DNA of 64,000 nucleotides from Alcanivorax nanhaiticus (GCF_000756665.1 NZ_ARXV01000013.1:52923-116922); one strand, 5' to 3'. Positions 1-8,692 are shown, counted from the first letter of the stretch. Numbers and translations are program-made. The notes: a model not told the origin generated them from the sequence alone.

Positions 1-53
1 GCGTAAAGGAGATATCTACTCCCGCCTTCGACGCAATTTTGCAGGAGAAATGA
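1..53 (+). CDS. C-terminal end of an upstream gene, probably apbE (FMN transferase)
   Basis: The reading frame from base 3 runs open from the window edge to a TGA at 51-53 and encodes a tail of 16 residues with an S-x-x-F-x-x-x-L pattern (STPAFDAIL), which resembles ApbE/Ftp C-termini. ApbE attaches FMN to NqrB and NqrC of the Na+-translocating NADH:quinone reductase and is commonly the gene just before nqrM. The stop overlaps the ribosome-binding site of the next gene. The identification rests on a very short tail plus context, so it is tentative. Confidence 0.45.
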   Translation, partial: VKEISTPAFDAILQEK

Positions 54-54
54 C

Positions 55-291
55 ATGTTGATGACGATTATGGCGGCGGTGATTTTTCTGGGTCTGCTCT
101 TCGCTGGCATGGCAATCGGCGTGATCCTGTCCAATAAACCGCTGCAGGGCTCCTGTGGTGGCTTGGCAAACCTCGGACTGAAAGAGGGCTGTGAAATCTG
201 TGGCGGTGACCGTGGAAAATGTGAAGAGAACACCAAGAAGGTGAATAGCGAAAAAGCGGCCGCGCTGGGTAAAGATGTAATGAAGATGTGA
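55..291 (+). CDS. nqrM: NqrM, Na+-NQR maturation factor (former DUF539)
   Basis: A 78-residue protein with one N-terminal membrane helix (about residues 4-25) followed by four cysteines at 34, 46, 49 and 56 in the arrangement SCGG...CEICGG...C. This is the signature of NqrM, which is needed to assemble the Na+-translocating NADH:quinone reductase, probably by supplying iron to the NqrD/NqrE site. AGGAG at 43-47 lies 7 bases before the ATG and overlaps the end of the preceding gene, so the two are translated in tandem. The gene is followed within 20 bases by a terminator, so it closes the nqr operon. Family and start are well supported. Confidence 0.88.
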   Translation: MLMTIMAAVIFLGLLFAGMAIGVILSNKPLQGSCGGLANLGLKEGCEICGGDRGKCEENTKKVNSEKAAALGKDVMKM

Positions 292-307
292 GGCTCAGCG
301 CCTTGCC

Positions 308-337
308 AAAAAAAGCCCGCCTTGAGCGGGTTTTTTT
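308..337 (+). terminator. Rho-independent terminator of the nqr/apbE operon
   Basis: A run of A, then the stem CCCGC with loop CTTGA and arm GCGGG, followed by seven T. The symmetrical A and T runs mean it could work on both strands. It lies 17 bases after the nqrM stop. Confidence 0.85.
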
Positions 338-365
338 GTGGGTGTTGTTGACTGACAGCGGAGTG

Positions 366-444
366 GCGAGTTTCGAGGTGCGAGTTTCGAAAGGCAAAAT
401 CTTTGATACCTCTCGGGACTTCGGGTTTGCTCTTCGAAACTCGC
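366..444. repeat. Short word repeat with inverted copy (GCGAGTTTCGA)
   Basis: GCGAGTTTCGA occurs twice in tandem with a 14-base period (366-376 and 380-390). GCGAGTTTCGAA (380-391) is matched by its exact reverse complement TTCGAAACTCGC at 433-444. The element fills the gap between two convergent genes, just after the nqrM terminator. It has the same build as the elements at 1686-1888, 27787-27943, 30585-30708 and 48917-49070. Confidence 0.7.
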
Positions 445-501
445 TGACCTTGCTGGATAGGACGACATTTTTTCTGGAATGCCTGGCGCCGCTGAATGGT
501 G

Positions 502-1599
502 CTATGCCCCGAGCACCACCGCCGTGCGCAGCTTGGCCTGGCCGTATTTACGCATCTGCTCGAATTTCTCCCGGGTAATGGGAACGTGTTGGCAATCAAG
601 GGGGGCCTGATCTTCACCAGGGTCAGGGTCGTGGATGTAAAAACACTCTTCGTCGCTGCCGCTAATGGCTACCCAGTGTGGCGCCTTGCGTCCATCAAGT
701 CGCCAGGTGCTGATCAGTACCAGTACGATTTTGCCGTTACTGATAGCACGGTCCAAGTCCGTAGCGGTGAAGTCCTGATAGTGGACCGCAATGCTTTCCT
801 GTCTGCAGGTTTTGACAAAGTGCTCGTGAAGAGCACAGATCACGGCTTTCTTGTCAGGATCACGTACGGAATCGACAAACAGGGCACCTTTCTGATTACT
901 CCAGACTGCTGCACTCAGGCCTCGCTGTTTGGCGGCGATAGCCAGGCCCATGGGGTGACAGCCACCATGGCCAGCGGTCATGAAAATGGTGGTGGCTTCG
1001 CGCCACAACAGTAATTCCTCGGTCGTGTTCGGTGTTTGTTTTTTCAGGGCGGCGAGCGCCATTAGCAAACAGGCTGGGCCGCAGGTGAAAGGGGTGCTCT
1101 GTTGCACCCAGGGAAGATGCAGGCGAGCTGCATCCGCGGGTTGGTAATGCAGTCTTTTCTGATAGCGCAGGGCATCTTCGTGGTCTTCGTAGTAGTCCGG
1201 AGTCAGGCCGAATAAGCGGTAGCCTCGCTTTTCGTAGAGCGCAATAGCCCCGGCGTTGTCCTTGCGCACTTCCAGCCGAAGGTACAGGCGACGTTCCTCA
1301 TGAGCATAGTCTTCAGCGGCATCCATCAACTGTTCTCCCAGTTTCTGGCCGCGTCGGGAAGGGTCCACGGCGATGGAATACAGGCGCGCCAGACGGGTGC
1401 CGGGTTGTAGTAGCACCAGCGCATAGCCGGCCAGTTCCCGCTCCGGGGTCTCCGCCACGATGAGACCGTCATGCTGACGTTTGATCCATTTCTTGAAGCT
1501 GCGGCGTGATAACCGGTCTGAATCGAAACAACGTTGCTCCAATGCGCTGAGCGCATCCAGATCGGCGGGGAGGGCGGGGCGGAGGGTGACGGAGCACAT
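502..1599 (-). CDS. GNAT acetyltransferase fused to a C39-like peptidase domain
   Basis: A 365-residue two-domain protein. The N-terminal ~150 residues form a GNAT fold with the acetyl-CoA motif VDPSRRGQKLG, resembling RimI-type N-acetyltransferases. The C-terminal ~200 residues form a papain-like C39 domain: a cysteine in STPFTCGPAC, a histidine in PHWVAISG and an aspartate in HDPDPG form the expected triad. I place the start at the ATG at 1597-1599 because an AAGGA motif lies just upstream; the frame stays open further upstream without a ribosome site. The substrate is unknown; the pairing suggests a peptide or protein both cut and acetylated. It converges on nqrM and has no obvious operon partner here. 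Confidence 0.8.
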   Translation of the reverse strand: MCSVTLRPALPADLDALSALEQRCFDSDRLSRRSFKKWIKRQHDGLIVAETPERELAGYALVLLQPGTRLARLYSIAVDPSRRGQKLGEQLMDAAEDYAHEERRLYLRLEVRKDNAGAIALYEKRGYRLFGLTPDYYEDHEDALRYQKRLHYQPADAARLHLPWVQQSTPFTCGPACLLMALAALKKQTPNTTEELLLWREATTIFMTAGHGGCHPMGLAIAAKQRGLSAAVWSNQKGALFVDSVRDPDKKAVICALHEHFVKTCRQESIAVHYQDFTATDLDRAISNGKIVLVLISTWRLDGRKAPHWVAISGSDEECFYIHDPDPGEDQAPLDCQHVPITREKFEQMRKYGQAKLRTAVVLGA

Positions 1600-1974
1600 G
1601 GTCCTTGTTCCTTGAGAGTAGCCCAGCATAAGGCACCAGCAGTATGGTGGGCTAGCGGAATGTTTGAGTTGCAAGAGACAAGTTTCAAGTTACAACGCGG
1701 CGGAGGTTCCGGGGGTTGTTAGCCCATGCCTGCGCCTAGACTTTGCGAGAATTTGTGGATGGAAGCCATGTTGCCATGAACAGGAAGGGTGCCTGCAGAG
1801 TATCTGAACGATGCTACGGTGTGAAATATGTTGTGAGCGCGGGCACGGCATGGCAGTCACTGAGGACTTTAATCCGCGTTGTAACTTGCATCTGCGAGAC
1901 CGAGCGTTTTTACCTGACTGTGGCGGCGAACGTTTCCCCACGGCATACTGAACTCATCATCAAGGAGGGACGTA
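1600..1974. other. Divergent intergenic region (375 bp)
   Basis: This gap holds the start regions of the leftward GNAT/C39 gene and the rightward patatin gene. Apart from the inverted repeat at 1686-1888 and the strong ribosome site of the patatin gene (AAGGAGGG), I see no gene or clear promoter. Small open frames inside it lack ribosome sites and look non-coding. Confidence 0.6.
1686..1888. repeat. 15-bp perfect inverted repeat with internal word repeats (CAAGTT/GTTGCAAG type)
   Basis: CAAGTTACAACGCGG at 1686-1700 is exactly reversed and complemented at 1874-1888. Just before the left arm, the same words recur (GTTGCAAG, CAAGTTTCAAGTTACAA). About 170 bases without a terminator separate the arms. 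The layout resembles the other word-repeat elements in this window, but this one sits between divergent genes. Confidence 0.6.
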
Positions 1975-3165
1975 ATGCCGCAACAGGATCCGGTCAGGGG
2001 GTTGGTGCTTTCGGGTGGTGGGGCGCGTGGGGCCTATCAGGTGGGAGTGCTGTCGGCGATTGCAGAGTTGCTGGATCGAGGAACCCCAAACCCGTTTCCC
2101 ATTATCTGCGGAACATCTGCTGGTGCGATCAACGCGGCGGCTCTGGCGGCGAACGCGGGTAATTACCGCACTGCGGTGCGTGGTCTGGAGCGAGTCTGGT
2201 CCAACCTGACAGCTGAACAGGTTTATCGCACGGACCTCTATGCGTGTCTGAGAGGGATTGTCCGCTGGCTCTTTTCCGGGTTCACGACCGGGCGCACGCC
2301 TGAGCGCAGTGCGCTGCTGGATAACCTGCCATTACAGCGACTGTTGACGCTGGTCGTGAACTTTCAGCGTATCCAGCAAAATATTGATCTGGGCCACCTG
2401 CGCGCCTTGTCGATTACCGCTTCCAACTATGCTACCGGTGAATCAGAAAGCTTTTTCCAGGGAGACCGGGACTTGGCGGATTGGGTTCGTGCCCGCAGAA
2501 AGGGAAAACGATCCATCATCGGGGTAGAGCATCTTTTGGCTTCAGCTGCCATCCCTATCCTGTTTCCTGCTGGCAAGGTGGATGGTGGTTACTATGGCGA
2601 TGGTGCCTTGCGGCAGTTGGCACCATTAAGCCCTGCGGTGCATCTCGGCGCGTCGCGCCTGTTGGTGATCGGGGTGTCTGGCAACGTCAGTGCCGGCCGG
2701 CAGCGTGTGCTGAGTGGTTATCCTTCCATGGCTCAGGTGTTGGGGCATGTGCTCAATAGTGTTTTTGTGGATACCCTGGAAGGGGATGTTGAGCGCCTGG
2801 AGCGGATCAACCATACCCTGGCGGCATTGGGCGAGCGGGCACGGCGCAAGCATGGAATTACCCTGCGGGAGGTCGATGTGCTGAAAATCTACCCGTCACG
2901 CCCCATTGATGAAATCGCAGCCGAGCATCTCAAGGAGCTCCCTCGCACTCTGCGTTTTTTCCTGCGCGGCTCTGGAGCCACGCGTTCGCCTGGTGCGAGC
3001 GCCATGAGCTATTTGTTGTTTGAGCCGGGCTTTACCCGTGCGCTGATCGAGATGGGCTACAAGGATGCCATGGGGCGCAAGCAGGAAATTGAAGCCTTCT
3101 TCAGCCACGATTCGCTGCTGGACGTGGAAAAAGAAAACGATCAGGAGGGCGTTGAGGCCTCATAG
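1975..3165 (+). CDS. Patatin-like phospholipase
   Basis: A 396-residue soluble protein without a signal peptide. The patatin fold is shown by the oxyanion loop SGGGARGAYQVGVL (13-26), the nucleophile elbow GTSAG with Ser48, and the DG motif GDGALRQ with Asp209, which completes the Ser-Asp dyad. The family hydrolyses acyl esters of phospholipids or storage lipids. An AAGGAGGG motif stands 7 bases before the ATG, one of the best ribosome sites in the window. Its last 25 bases overlap the end of the convergent glycerophosphodiesterase gene. Both act on phospholipid breakdown, so a shared substrate chain (deacylation, then headgroup release) is possible but only inferred. Confidence 0.85.
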   Translation: MPQQDPVRGLVLSGGGARGAYQVGVLSAIAELLDRGTPNPFPIICGTSAGAINAAALAANAGNYRTAVRGLERVWSNLTAEQVYRTDLYACLRGIVRWLFSGFTTGRTPERSALLDNLPLQRLLTLVVNFQRIQQNIDLGHLRALSITASNYATGESESFFQGDRDLADWVRARRKGKRSIIGVEHLLASAAIPILFPAGKVDGGYYGDGALRQLAPLSPAVHLGASRLLVIGVSGNVSAGRQRVLSGYPSMAQVLGHVLNSVFVDTLEGDVERLERINHTLAALGERARRKHGITLREVDVLKIYPSRPIDEIAAEHLKELPRTLRFFLRGSGATRSPGASAMSYLLFEPGFTRALIEMGYKDAMGRKQEIEAFFSHDSLLDVEKENDQEGVEAS

Positions 3166-3932
3166 CGATGCTTGCGTCGGAAGTGGCTGACGAAGCTGGT
3201 GGGGTAGTCGGTAATGATGCTGTCGACGCCCAGCCGGGTAAGACGGTCTGCTTCAGTCAGGTCATTCACCGTCCAGACTGAAACCTTAAGCCCCCGTTTA
3301 CGTGCTCTGCGCATCAATGACGGGGTAATCAACGAATAGTGTCCGATCAGCCAGTTGCAGCCCAGCCCTTGGGCTCTTCGTGTGGGTTGCAAGTAGCGAT
3401 ACTGGCAGACATAACCACGCTCTATATCTGGAGCCATGGTGCCCATCATGCGCAGAAAACCGGTGTGGCTTGAAGTCACCACCACTCGTGATTGCAGCTG
3501 TTGCTCATGGATCATGTGCGTGAGGTGATGTGCCAGTTGGTGCAGTACGATCCGATCAGCGCCTTTGACTTCGAACTGAAAGCGCATGTCCGGGCCGCAC
3601 AGATCCACCACTTCCTGCAAGGATGGAATACCGGTAGGACTGTGCCAGCCAGGCGTGTTGCGACGGGCATCCATTACGCCCAGTTGTGCTCGTGTGTACT
3701 GACGGGCATTGCCTTTCATGCCTGTGGTGCGGGTGATATCGCTGTCGTGCAGCACGATCAGCTGCCCATCAGAGGACAGCCGCACATCCAGCTCCATCTC
3801 GGTAACACCAGCCTCTATCGCGACCTGAAAGCTGGCCAGAGTGTTCTCTGGTGCTTCACCGCGGGCGCCACGGTGGCCGACCAGAGCTGGGGAATGGCTG
3901 ACTGAAATGGGCTGGGTCATCGCAATATTCAT
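3141..3932 (-). CDS. Glycerophosphodiester phosphodiesterase
   Basis: A 263-residue GDPD-family protein. It shows the HRG motif (His20-Arg21), ENT (29-31), the metal-binding pair E47-x-D49 in MELDVR, and LHD with His62. These enzymes cleave glycerophosphodiesters to glycerol-3-phosphate and an alcohol. There is no signal peptide, so it is probably cytoplasmic like UgpQ. The ribosome site is weak; an ATG four codons later is also possible. The 3' end overlaps the convergent patatin gene by 25 bases. Confidence 0.87.
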   Translation of the reverse strand: MNIAMTQPISVSHSPALVGHRGARGEAPENTLASFQVAIEAGVTEMELDVRLSSDGQLIVLHDSDITRTTGMKGNARQYTRAQLGVMDARRNTPGWHSPTGIPSLQEVVDLCGPDMRFQFEVKGADRIVLHQLAHHLTHMIHEQQLQSRVVVTSSHTGFLRMMGTMAPDIERGYVCQYRYLQPTRRAQGLGCNWLIGHYSLITPSLMRRARKRGLKVSVWTVNDLTEADRLTRLGVDSIITDYPTSFVSHFRRKHRYEASTPS

Positions 3933-4054
3933 ACTGGTTATTCTTGGCGAGAAAGATGACAGCGCTGTGACCTTCAGGCAAGAGGGAAGGTGTCATTTTT
4001 ATGACTTGTGGTCACGGTAACCTGATTGTCATCCCGTAACCGGGCATTGAGGAG

Positions 4055-5221
4055 ATGGGTTTGAGCATGCTGGCACGCTATGGGCAGTTTTTTTTGAAGA
4101 GCTGGTTTCCTGATTATCAGGGCTCCACATCGGGGGTGTCGCTGCAGCGGCTACTGCTGATGGCGCTTTTCTGGCCGTTGTTCCTGCTGGTGCAGTCAAT
4201 TAACGGGATTGGTCTGTTGCTGGATCATGTGCTGTTTCCCGATTTTCGCAGGGTGACGGTTCGCGAGCCGCTGTTCGTAGTGGGGGTGCCGCGCAGTGGT
4301 ACCACTTTCCTGCACCGTTTGTTAGCGCTGGATGACCGTTTCACCACCACTGCCCTTTGGGAGCTGTTGTTTGCCCCGTCAATCACCCAGCGTTATTTCT
4401 GGACGATGCTGGCAAAACTGGACAGACGCGCAGGGCGTCCCATGGGGCGCTTGCTGCTGTGGTGCGAACGGCGATTACTAGGTGGACTGGATGGCGTGCA
4501 TAAGACCGGGCTACTCGATCCAGAGGAAGATTACCTTGGGCTGATTCCGGTGTGGGGGTGCTTCCTGTTGGTGCTGGTGGTGCCCGTACCGGCATTGTGG
4601 CGGCTGACGTTTCTGGATCGCGATGGCAGCGAGAAGGAGAAAGCCAGGTTGATGAAGGCATATCGCCGGTTTGTGCAACGGCACCTTTACTTTCACGGTG
4701 AACACAAGCAGCTGCTTTCCAAGAACCCGTCGTTTACCCCCTGGCTGGAGACACTATCGGCGGCGTTCCCGGATGCCCGGTTTATTGGCTGTGTAAGAAA
4801 CCCGAATCAGTCCGTCCCTTCACAAATCAATTCCATACTGATCGGAGCACGGATATTTGATGGCAGGGACACGACAGGCTACTGGCGTGAGGGATTTGTT
4901 GCCATGCTGGATTACTACTACCGACACCTGCTGACTGCCTTGGCGAGTATGGAAACGGATCGGCAGGCACTGTCCGTCATGGAAAAACTGGCCACTGAAC
5001 CTGGGAGTACGGTACTGGAATTCTATGCGCATTTTGGCTGGGAAGCAGGGGAGGAGTTTCGTGCACGGCTGGCAGTGCAAGACCGCAAGGCTCGCCAATA
5101 CCAAAGCGGCCATGCGTATTCCCTGGCGACACTTGGGGTCGACACTGCAACGCTGAATGAGACCTTTGGCTGGGTGTATGAACGTTTTGGGTTTCCCCGC
5201 CCTGAGCAGGTGTCTCGTTGA
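4055..5221 (+). CDS. Sulfotransferase family protein
   Basis: A 388-residue protein whose core carries the PAPS-binding 5'-phosphosulfate loop PRSGTTF (79-85), the hallmark of the large sulfotransferase superfamily. A hydrophobic segment near residues 34-60 suggests membrane contact. Members transfer sulfate from PAPS to lipids, sugars or small alcohols; the acceptor cannot be read here. The GAGGAG at 4049-4054 touches the first ATG, so a TTG at 4061 (6-base spacing) or the ATG at 4067 may be the real start. It begins a three-gene rightward run with a glycosyltransferase and a deacetylase-like protein, which suggests a sulfated or otherwise modified glycolipid. Confidence 0.75.
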   Translation: MGLSMLARYGQFFLKSWFPDYQGSTSGVSLQRLLLMALFWPLFLLVQSINGIGLLLDHVLFPDFRRVTVREPLFVVGVPRSGTTFLHRLLALDDRFTTTALWELLFAPSITQRYFWTMLAKLDRRAGRPMGRLLLWCERRLLGGLDGVHKTGLLDPEEDYLGLIPVWGCFLLVLVVPVPALWRLTFLDRDGSEKEKARLMKAYRRFVQRHLYFHGEHKQLLSKNPSFTPWLETLSAAFPDARFIGCVRNPNQSVPSQINSILIGARIFDGRDTTGYWREGFVAMLDYYYRHLLTALASMETDRQALSVMEKLATEPGSTVLEFYAHFGWEAGEEFRARLAVQDRKARQYQSGHAYSLATLGVDTATLNETFGWVYERFGFPRPEQVSR

Positions 5222-5308
5222 GGGTTGGTTACATTCTGTCGCAAATTTCCCCGCACCTTGGTAGGGGGTGTCACATTTCAGACATCCAGGGGCGCAATAC
5301 TCGCGCCT

Positions 5309-6472
5309 ATGGATACCAAAACGCTTCGAGTATTGTTTGTGGTGGATGCGATCAAGGGCCGAAATGGCGTCGGTGCCTATTTCCAGGATCTTGTCTCGCA
5401 TCTGGAAGATAAAGTGGAACGGGTTGAACTGGTGCAGCCATGTCTCACTGACCCTCATCCCTGCCAGGGCATGTCCATGCCCATTCCCGGTGACCCGACT
5501 CAGCGACTATTCTTTCCCAAGGTGCGGGAACTCAGTGCGCTGGTATGGGAAATGAAACCCCATGTGATTGTGATTCCCGGGCCCGGGATCTTTTCCATGA
5601 TCGGTTACTGGATCGCCAAAAAATGGGGTATTCCGGTCTGTGTCACCTTTCAGACGGATTACAATCGGCTGGTGGAACTCTACTGGGGAAAACGTCTGGC
5701 CAGGTTGGCGGGAGGTTTTCTGAATTGGGTGAACCGGACTCTGTTCCAGGGTAGTGAAACCGCAGCAACGATCTGTGAGTCCATGATTGCACAGGCACGC
5801 GCTGCCGGTGCCCGTAATCCACAGTTGGTGGGGACGCCACTGGCACGGGAATTCGTTCAGACACCCAGGGTGCCATTGCCGGACAACGTCTCGCGTATCT
5901 GTTATGTGGGCAGGCTGGCCGCGGAAAAGAACATAGATGCTTTTCTTGAGTTGGCGGCAAGCCGCCCGGACCTGCAATTTGAAGTGGCAGGCGACGGGCC
6001 TCTGCGTACCAGGGTGGAAGAGGCCTGCGGACGCTGCGCCAACTTGACCCTGCTGGGCTGGTGTACTCGTGAGCAAGTGGTGGACTTGATTGATCGCAGC
6101 CAGGTGTTGGTGTTGCCTTCTTCCGTTGAAGCCTTTGGTACGGTGGCACTGGAGGCCATGGCCCGACAGCGTTTGGTGATTACCACTCCGGCCTGCGGTA
6201 TCAATGAGTGGCCGGCTCTGGCAAAGGGGTTGTGGATCATGGAGCAAGGCGAGTCGTTGACTGCCACGTTGGATCGTCTTGCTGGCTTGTCGCCCCAGGC
6301 ACGCCAGCACAAAGCGGAGAGCGCGAGAGCGGCGGCCCGTGCCATGAACCATGATGCTATTGAGCACTGGGGAAGTGTGCTGGCCCACTGTGCATCCATG
6401 AAGCCTGCTGCGTCCGTTTATCCTTCACCGACGTTGGCGTTGTTGCGTCGCTTGAGCAGCCACCATGCATGA
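5309..6472 (+). CDS. GT4-family glycosyltransferase
   Basis: A 387-residue GT-B glycosyltransferase. The N-terminal half starts with a Rossmann strand (TLRVLFVVDAI) and a glycine-rich acceptor loop. The C-terminal half has GRLAAEKN, the hydrophobic strand VAGDGPL, and the EX7E donor-binding motif EAFGTVALE (Glu274 and Glu282). It resembles enzymes that mannosylate or glucosylate lipids. I chose the ATG at 5309 because the conserved fold begins right after it; there is no strong ribosome site, and the frame stays open back to 5225. Its end overlaps the next gene by 8 bases, so the two are translationally coupled. Confidence 0.8.
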   Translation: MDTKTLRVLFVVDAIKGRNGVGAYFQDLVSHLEDKVERVELVQPCLTDPHPCQGMSMPIPGDPTQRLFFPKVRELSALVWEMKPHVIVIPGPGIFSMIGYWIAKKWGIPVCVTFQTDYNRLVELYWGKRLARLAGGFLNWVNRTLFQGSETAATICESMIAQARAAGARNPQLVGTPLAREFVQTPRVPLPDNVSRICYVGRLAAEKNIDAFLELAASRPDLQFEVAGDGPLRTRVEEACGRCANLTLLGWCTREQVVDLIDRSQVLVLPSSVEAFGTVALEAMARQRLVITTPACGINEWPALAKGLWIMEQGESLTATLDRLAGLSPQARQHKAESARAAARAMNHDAIEHWGSVLAHCASMKPAASVYPSPTLALLRRLSSHHA

Positions 6473-7247
6473 ACGTTCGGCAGAAAAGTCACTCAGGGCT
6501 TTGGTAAGCATCCATGATGTCATGCCGGAAACCCGCCTTGAGGTCAGCAACATGCTGGATCGTCTGGCATTACCTGCCAAGACCGTCACCTTGCTGGTGG
6601 TGCCCGGTCGGCAGTGGGGCGATGATGATCTGGCCTGGCTGAGAGGTTTGCAGTCTGCGGGGCACCCTTTGGCAGGGCATGGATGGTTCCACCGCTGTCA
6701 GCCACCGGTAACCCTCTATCACAAGCTCCATAGTATGATGCTGTCCCGGCAGGTTGCGGAGCATTTGTCTTTCAGCGGCGCTGGAATCGTCAAGCTGGTG
6801 AGAGAATGTCATGACTGGTTTGGCCAGCATGATCTCGAGGTGTCACCGCTCTACGTGCCACCGGCATGGGCAATGGGCCGCCTGACACCGCAACAGCTCG
6901 CTGAATTACCGTTTCGCTATGTGGAGACGTTGACGGGGTTGCTGGACACCCAGACAGGGGGCCTGACATCACTCCCCTTGGTCGGTTTTGAGGCGGATAC
7001 CCCGCTAAGGGCGCTGTTTCTTGAGATCTTCAACACCATTAGCACCCATCGGGCTCGCACACAGCGACTGCCGTTGCGGATTGGGCTGCACCCTTTCGAT
7101 TTGAGTTACCGGCTGGCACCCCGAATCCTGACGCTGCTGCAACAGGTGAGTGATTTTGAGGACTATGACGAGTTGCCCCGTGCCGGTCTGCCGGTGCTCC
7201 CTTCTCTCCCGCAGAACCATTCTTCCCGCCAGGGCCATTCTCGATAG
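6465..7247 (+). CDS. DUF2334 polysaccharide deacetylase-like protein
   Basis: A 260-residue protein of the DUF2334 branch of the NodB/polysaccharide deacetylase superfamily. It keeps SIHDVMP (His17-Asp18) and the metal-site segment GHGWFHR. Family members are predicted to remove N-acetyl or other acyl groups from glycans or glycolipids. There is no signal peptide. It overlaps the glycosyltransferase by 8 bases, so the pair probably acts in sequence: one adds a sugar, the other deacylates it, as in PIG-L/PIG-A-like routes (inference). Confidence 0.72.
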   Translation: MHERSAEKSLRALVSIHDVMPETRLEVSNMLDRLALPAKTVTLLVVPGRQWGDDDLAWLRGLQSAGHPLAGHGWFHRCQPPVTLYHKLHSMMLSRQVAEHLSFSGAGIVKLVRECHDWFGQHDLEVSPLYVPPAWAMGRLTPQQLAELPFRYVETLTGLLDTQTGGLTSLPLVGFEADTPLRALFLEIFNTISTHRARTQRLPLRIGLHPFDLSYRLAPRILTLLQQVSDFEDYDELPRAGLPVLPSLPQNHSSRQGHSR

Positions 7248-7435
7248 CGCCACGGGCAAGCTCCACAATAAAACCTTTATAGATGTTTACCTCACGGGAA
7301 GGGAAGGACCCATCTGCGAGGATGGTTGGTCAATGATGTCATTTTGAGATACTTCCGAACATTCATTCCTCGGCCCGCAAGCGTTATTTTGACTATCCGG
7401 TCACTATCTATCAAAACAACAAAACGGGAAGGGAT

Positions 7436-8692
7436 ATGAAGCGTCGCATTGGCATTACCATGTTGACCATTGCCGGGTTGTTTTCCTCGGTTCAAGTCTT
7501 GGCAGAAAAGGATTACGAAGACTATAGCCGTAGCGAATTGCGTGCCATGGCGGAAGAAAGCCGCAAGTCGGTTGAGCAGAGTGATGGTTGGCAGACTGAG
7601 AAGGTTGCCGTGGATGAGGTTGCTGTGCAGGGGCAGTGGAATAGCGTCCCGTTTCAAACTCGCTACTTCGATTATCCCCCCGAGCAACTCAAGCTGCGCT
7701 GGAAAGAGCTGACGCGTGCAATCAGCGTTCCCTACCCATCACCTGAATACCTGAAATTGCGTTTTGAGCGTTTCCCGGTCTTCAAGGAAGAGCTTGGACC
7801 AGACTTTGATGGTGATTATGAGGCTTTGTCTCAGCAGATTCTCCACGTCTGGCGTTTGTTTTTCCGAGGTGATTTCCGGGCAGCAAAAGATTATGGGATT
7901 CAGCTTGGTGCTTACGGAAAATTACCTGCGTATCTGGCCCAGTCCATTCAGGCGCTTTATCTGACTGAGAGCCGCGAAGTGAAACTGGAAATGCTCCAGG
8001 ATGTGGCCAACCAGATCGCCGATTATGTGGATGAAATCCAGGGTATGAAGGACGAACCGGCCTTCCGGGAAGACTACATGGTGCTGAGGATTGGCTACGC
8101 GTTTGCCATTGGTCGTCTGGCTGAGGAAGCGACGCCCATGGAAGCCCTGATGAACAACTATCTGTTCAAGGTCAGCCGGGCACTGGATGATGCGGTAGAA
8201 ATTGATCCGGAACACCCCGTTGCCCTGGCCATGCAGGCTGCAAAAGATGCCAATATTATTCGTGTCGTAGGCAAGCTGCTGGGTCGCCTGACTTTTGGCG
8301 CAAGGCTCAGCAGGGTAGAGGACGGATTTGAGGCATCATTTGCCCAGGTGGATGACCTGGCCATTGTCCATTATGAGTTTGCCAATTCGCTGATCTATGT
8401 GAATCGTAACAGGGATATTTATCGCGCCTTCGAAGAGTTCAACACGGCTATCGGTATCCACCCGAAATCCGCTATGGAAGCACTGGACTCCATGTATGCC
8501 GCGAAACGCCTAAAGGAAATTCAGGATTATTACCTGAACTACAAGAAGAGCTATCGATCGTTTGAACGGGAGCGTCGCGAGTACATGGTAACCACCGACG
8601 AGAATCTCTATAACGTGCTCAAACCGGCTTTTCTGGTCAGCGAGTATGTGAAGCGCAAGGAAGCGGGGCACGAGTTCAGCATGGCGGATTGA
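7436..8692 (+). CDS. Exported helical protein of unknown function
   Basis: A 418-residue protein with a signal peptide (positive start, hydrophobic core about 6-20, cleavage near VLA-EKD at 22-24). The mature part is mostly alpha-helical, rich in aromatic and charged residues, with TPR-like stretches (for example around residues 250-340) but no family I recognise. It is followed directly by a strong terminator and has 188 bases of its own upstream region, so it is probably a single-gene unit. GGGAAGGG lies just upstream of the ATG. Likely periplasmic; role unknown. Confidence 0.7.
   Translation: MKRRIGITMLTIAGLFSSVQVLAEKDYEDYSRSELRAMAEESRKSVEQSDGWQTEKVAVDEVAVQGQWNSVPFQTRYFDYPPEQLKLRWKELTRAISVPYPSPEYLKLRFERFPVFKEELGPDFDGDYEALSQQILHVWRLFFRGDFRAAKDYGIQLGAYGKLPAYLAQSIQALYLTESREVKLEMLQDVANQIADYVDEIQGMKDEPAFREDYMVLRIGYAFAIGRLAEEATPMEALMNNYLFKVSRALDDAVEIDPEHPVALAMQAAKDANIIRVVGKLLGRLTFGARLSRVEDGFEASFAQVDDLAIVHYEFANSLIYVNRNRDIYRAFEEFNTAIGIHPKSAMEALDSMYAAKRLKEIQDYYLNYKKSYRSFERERREYMVTTDENLYNVLKPAFLVSEYVKRKEAGHEFSMAD

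Noticed and set aside
1743..2162. A 139-codon frame before and over the patatin start
   Set aside because: It overlaps the well-supported patatin gene in another frame and lacks a ribosome site.
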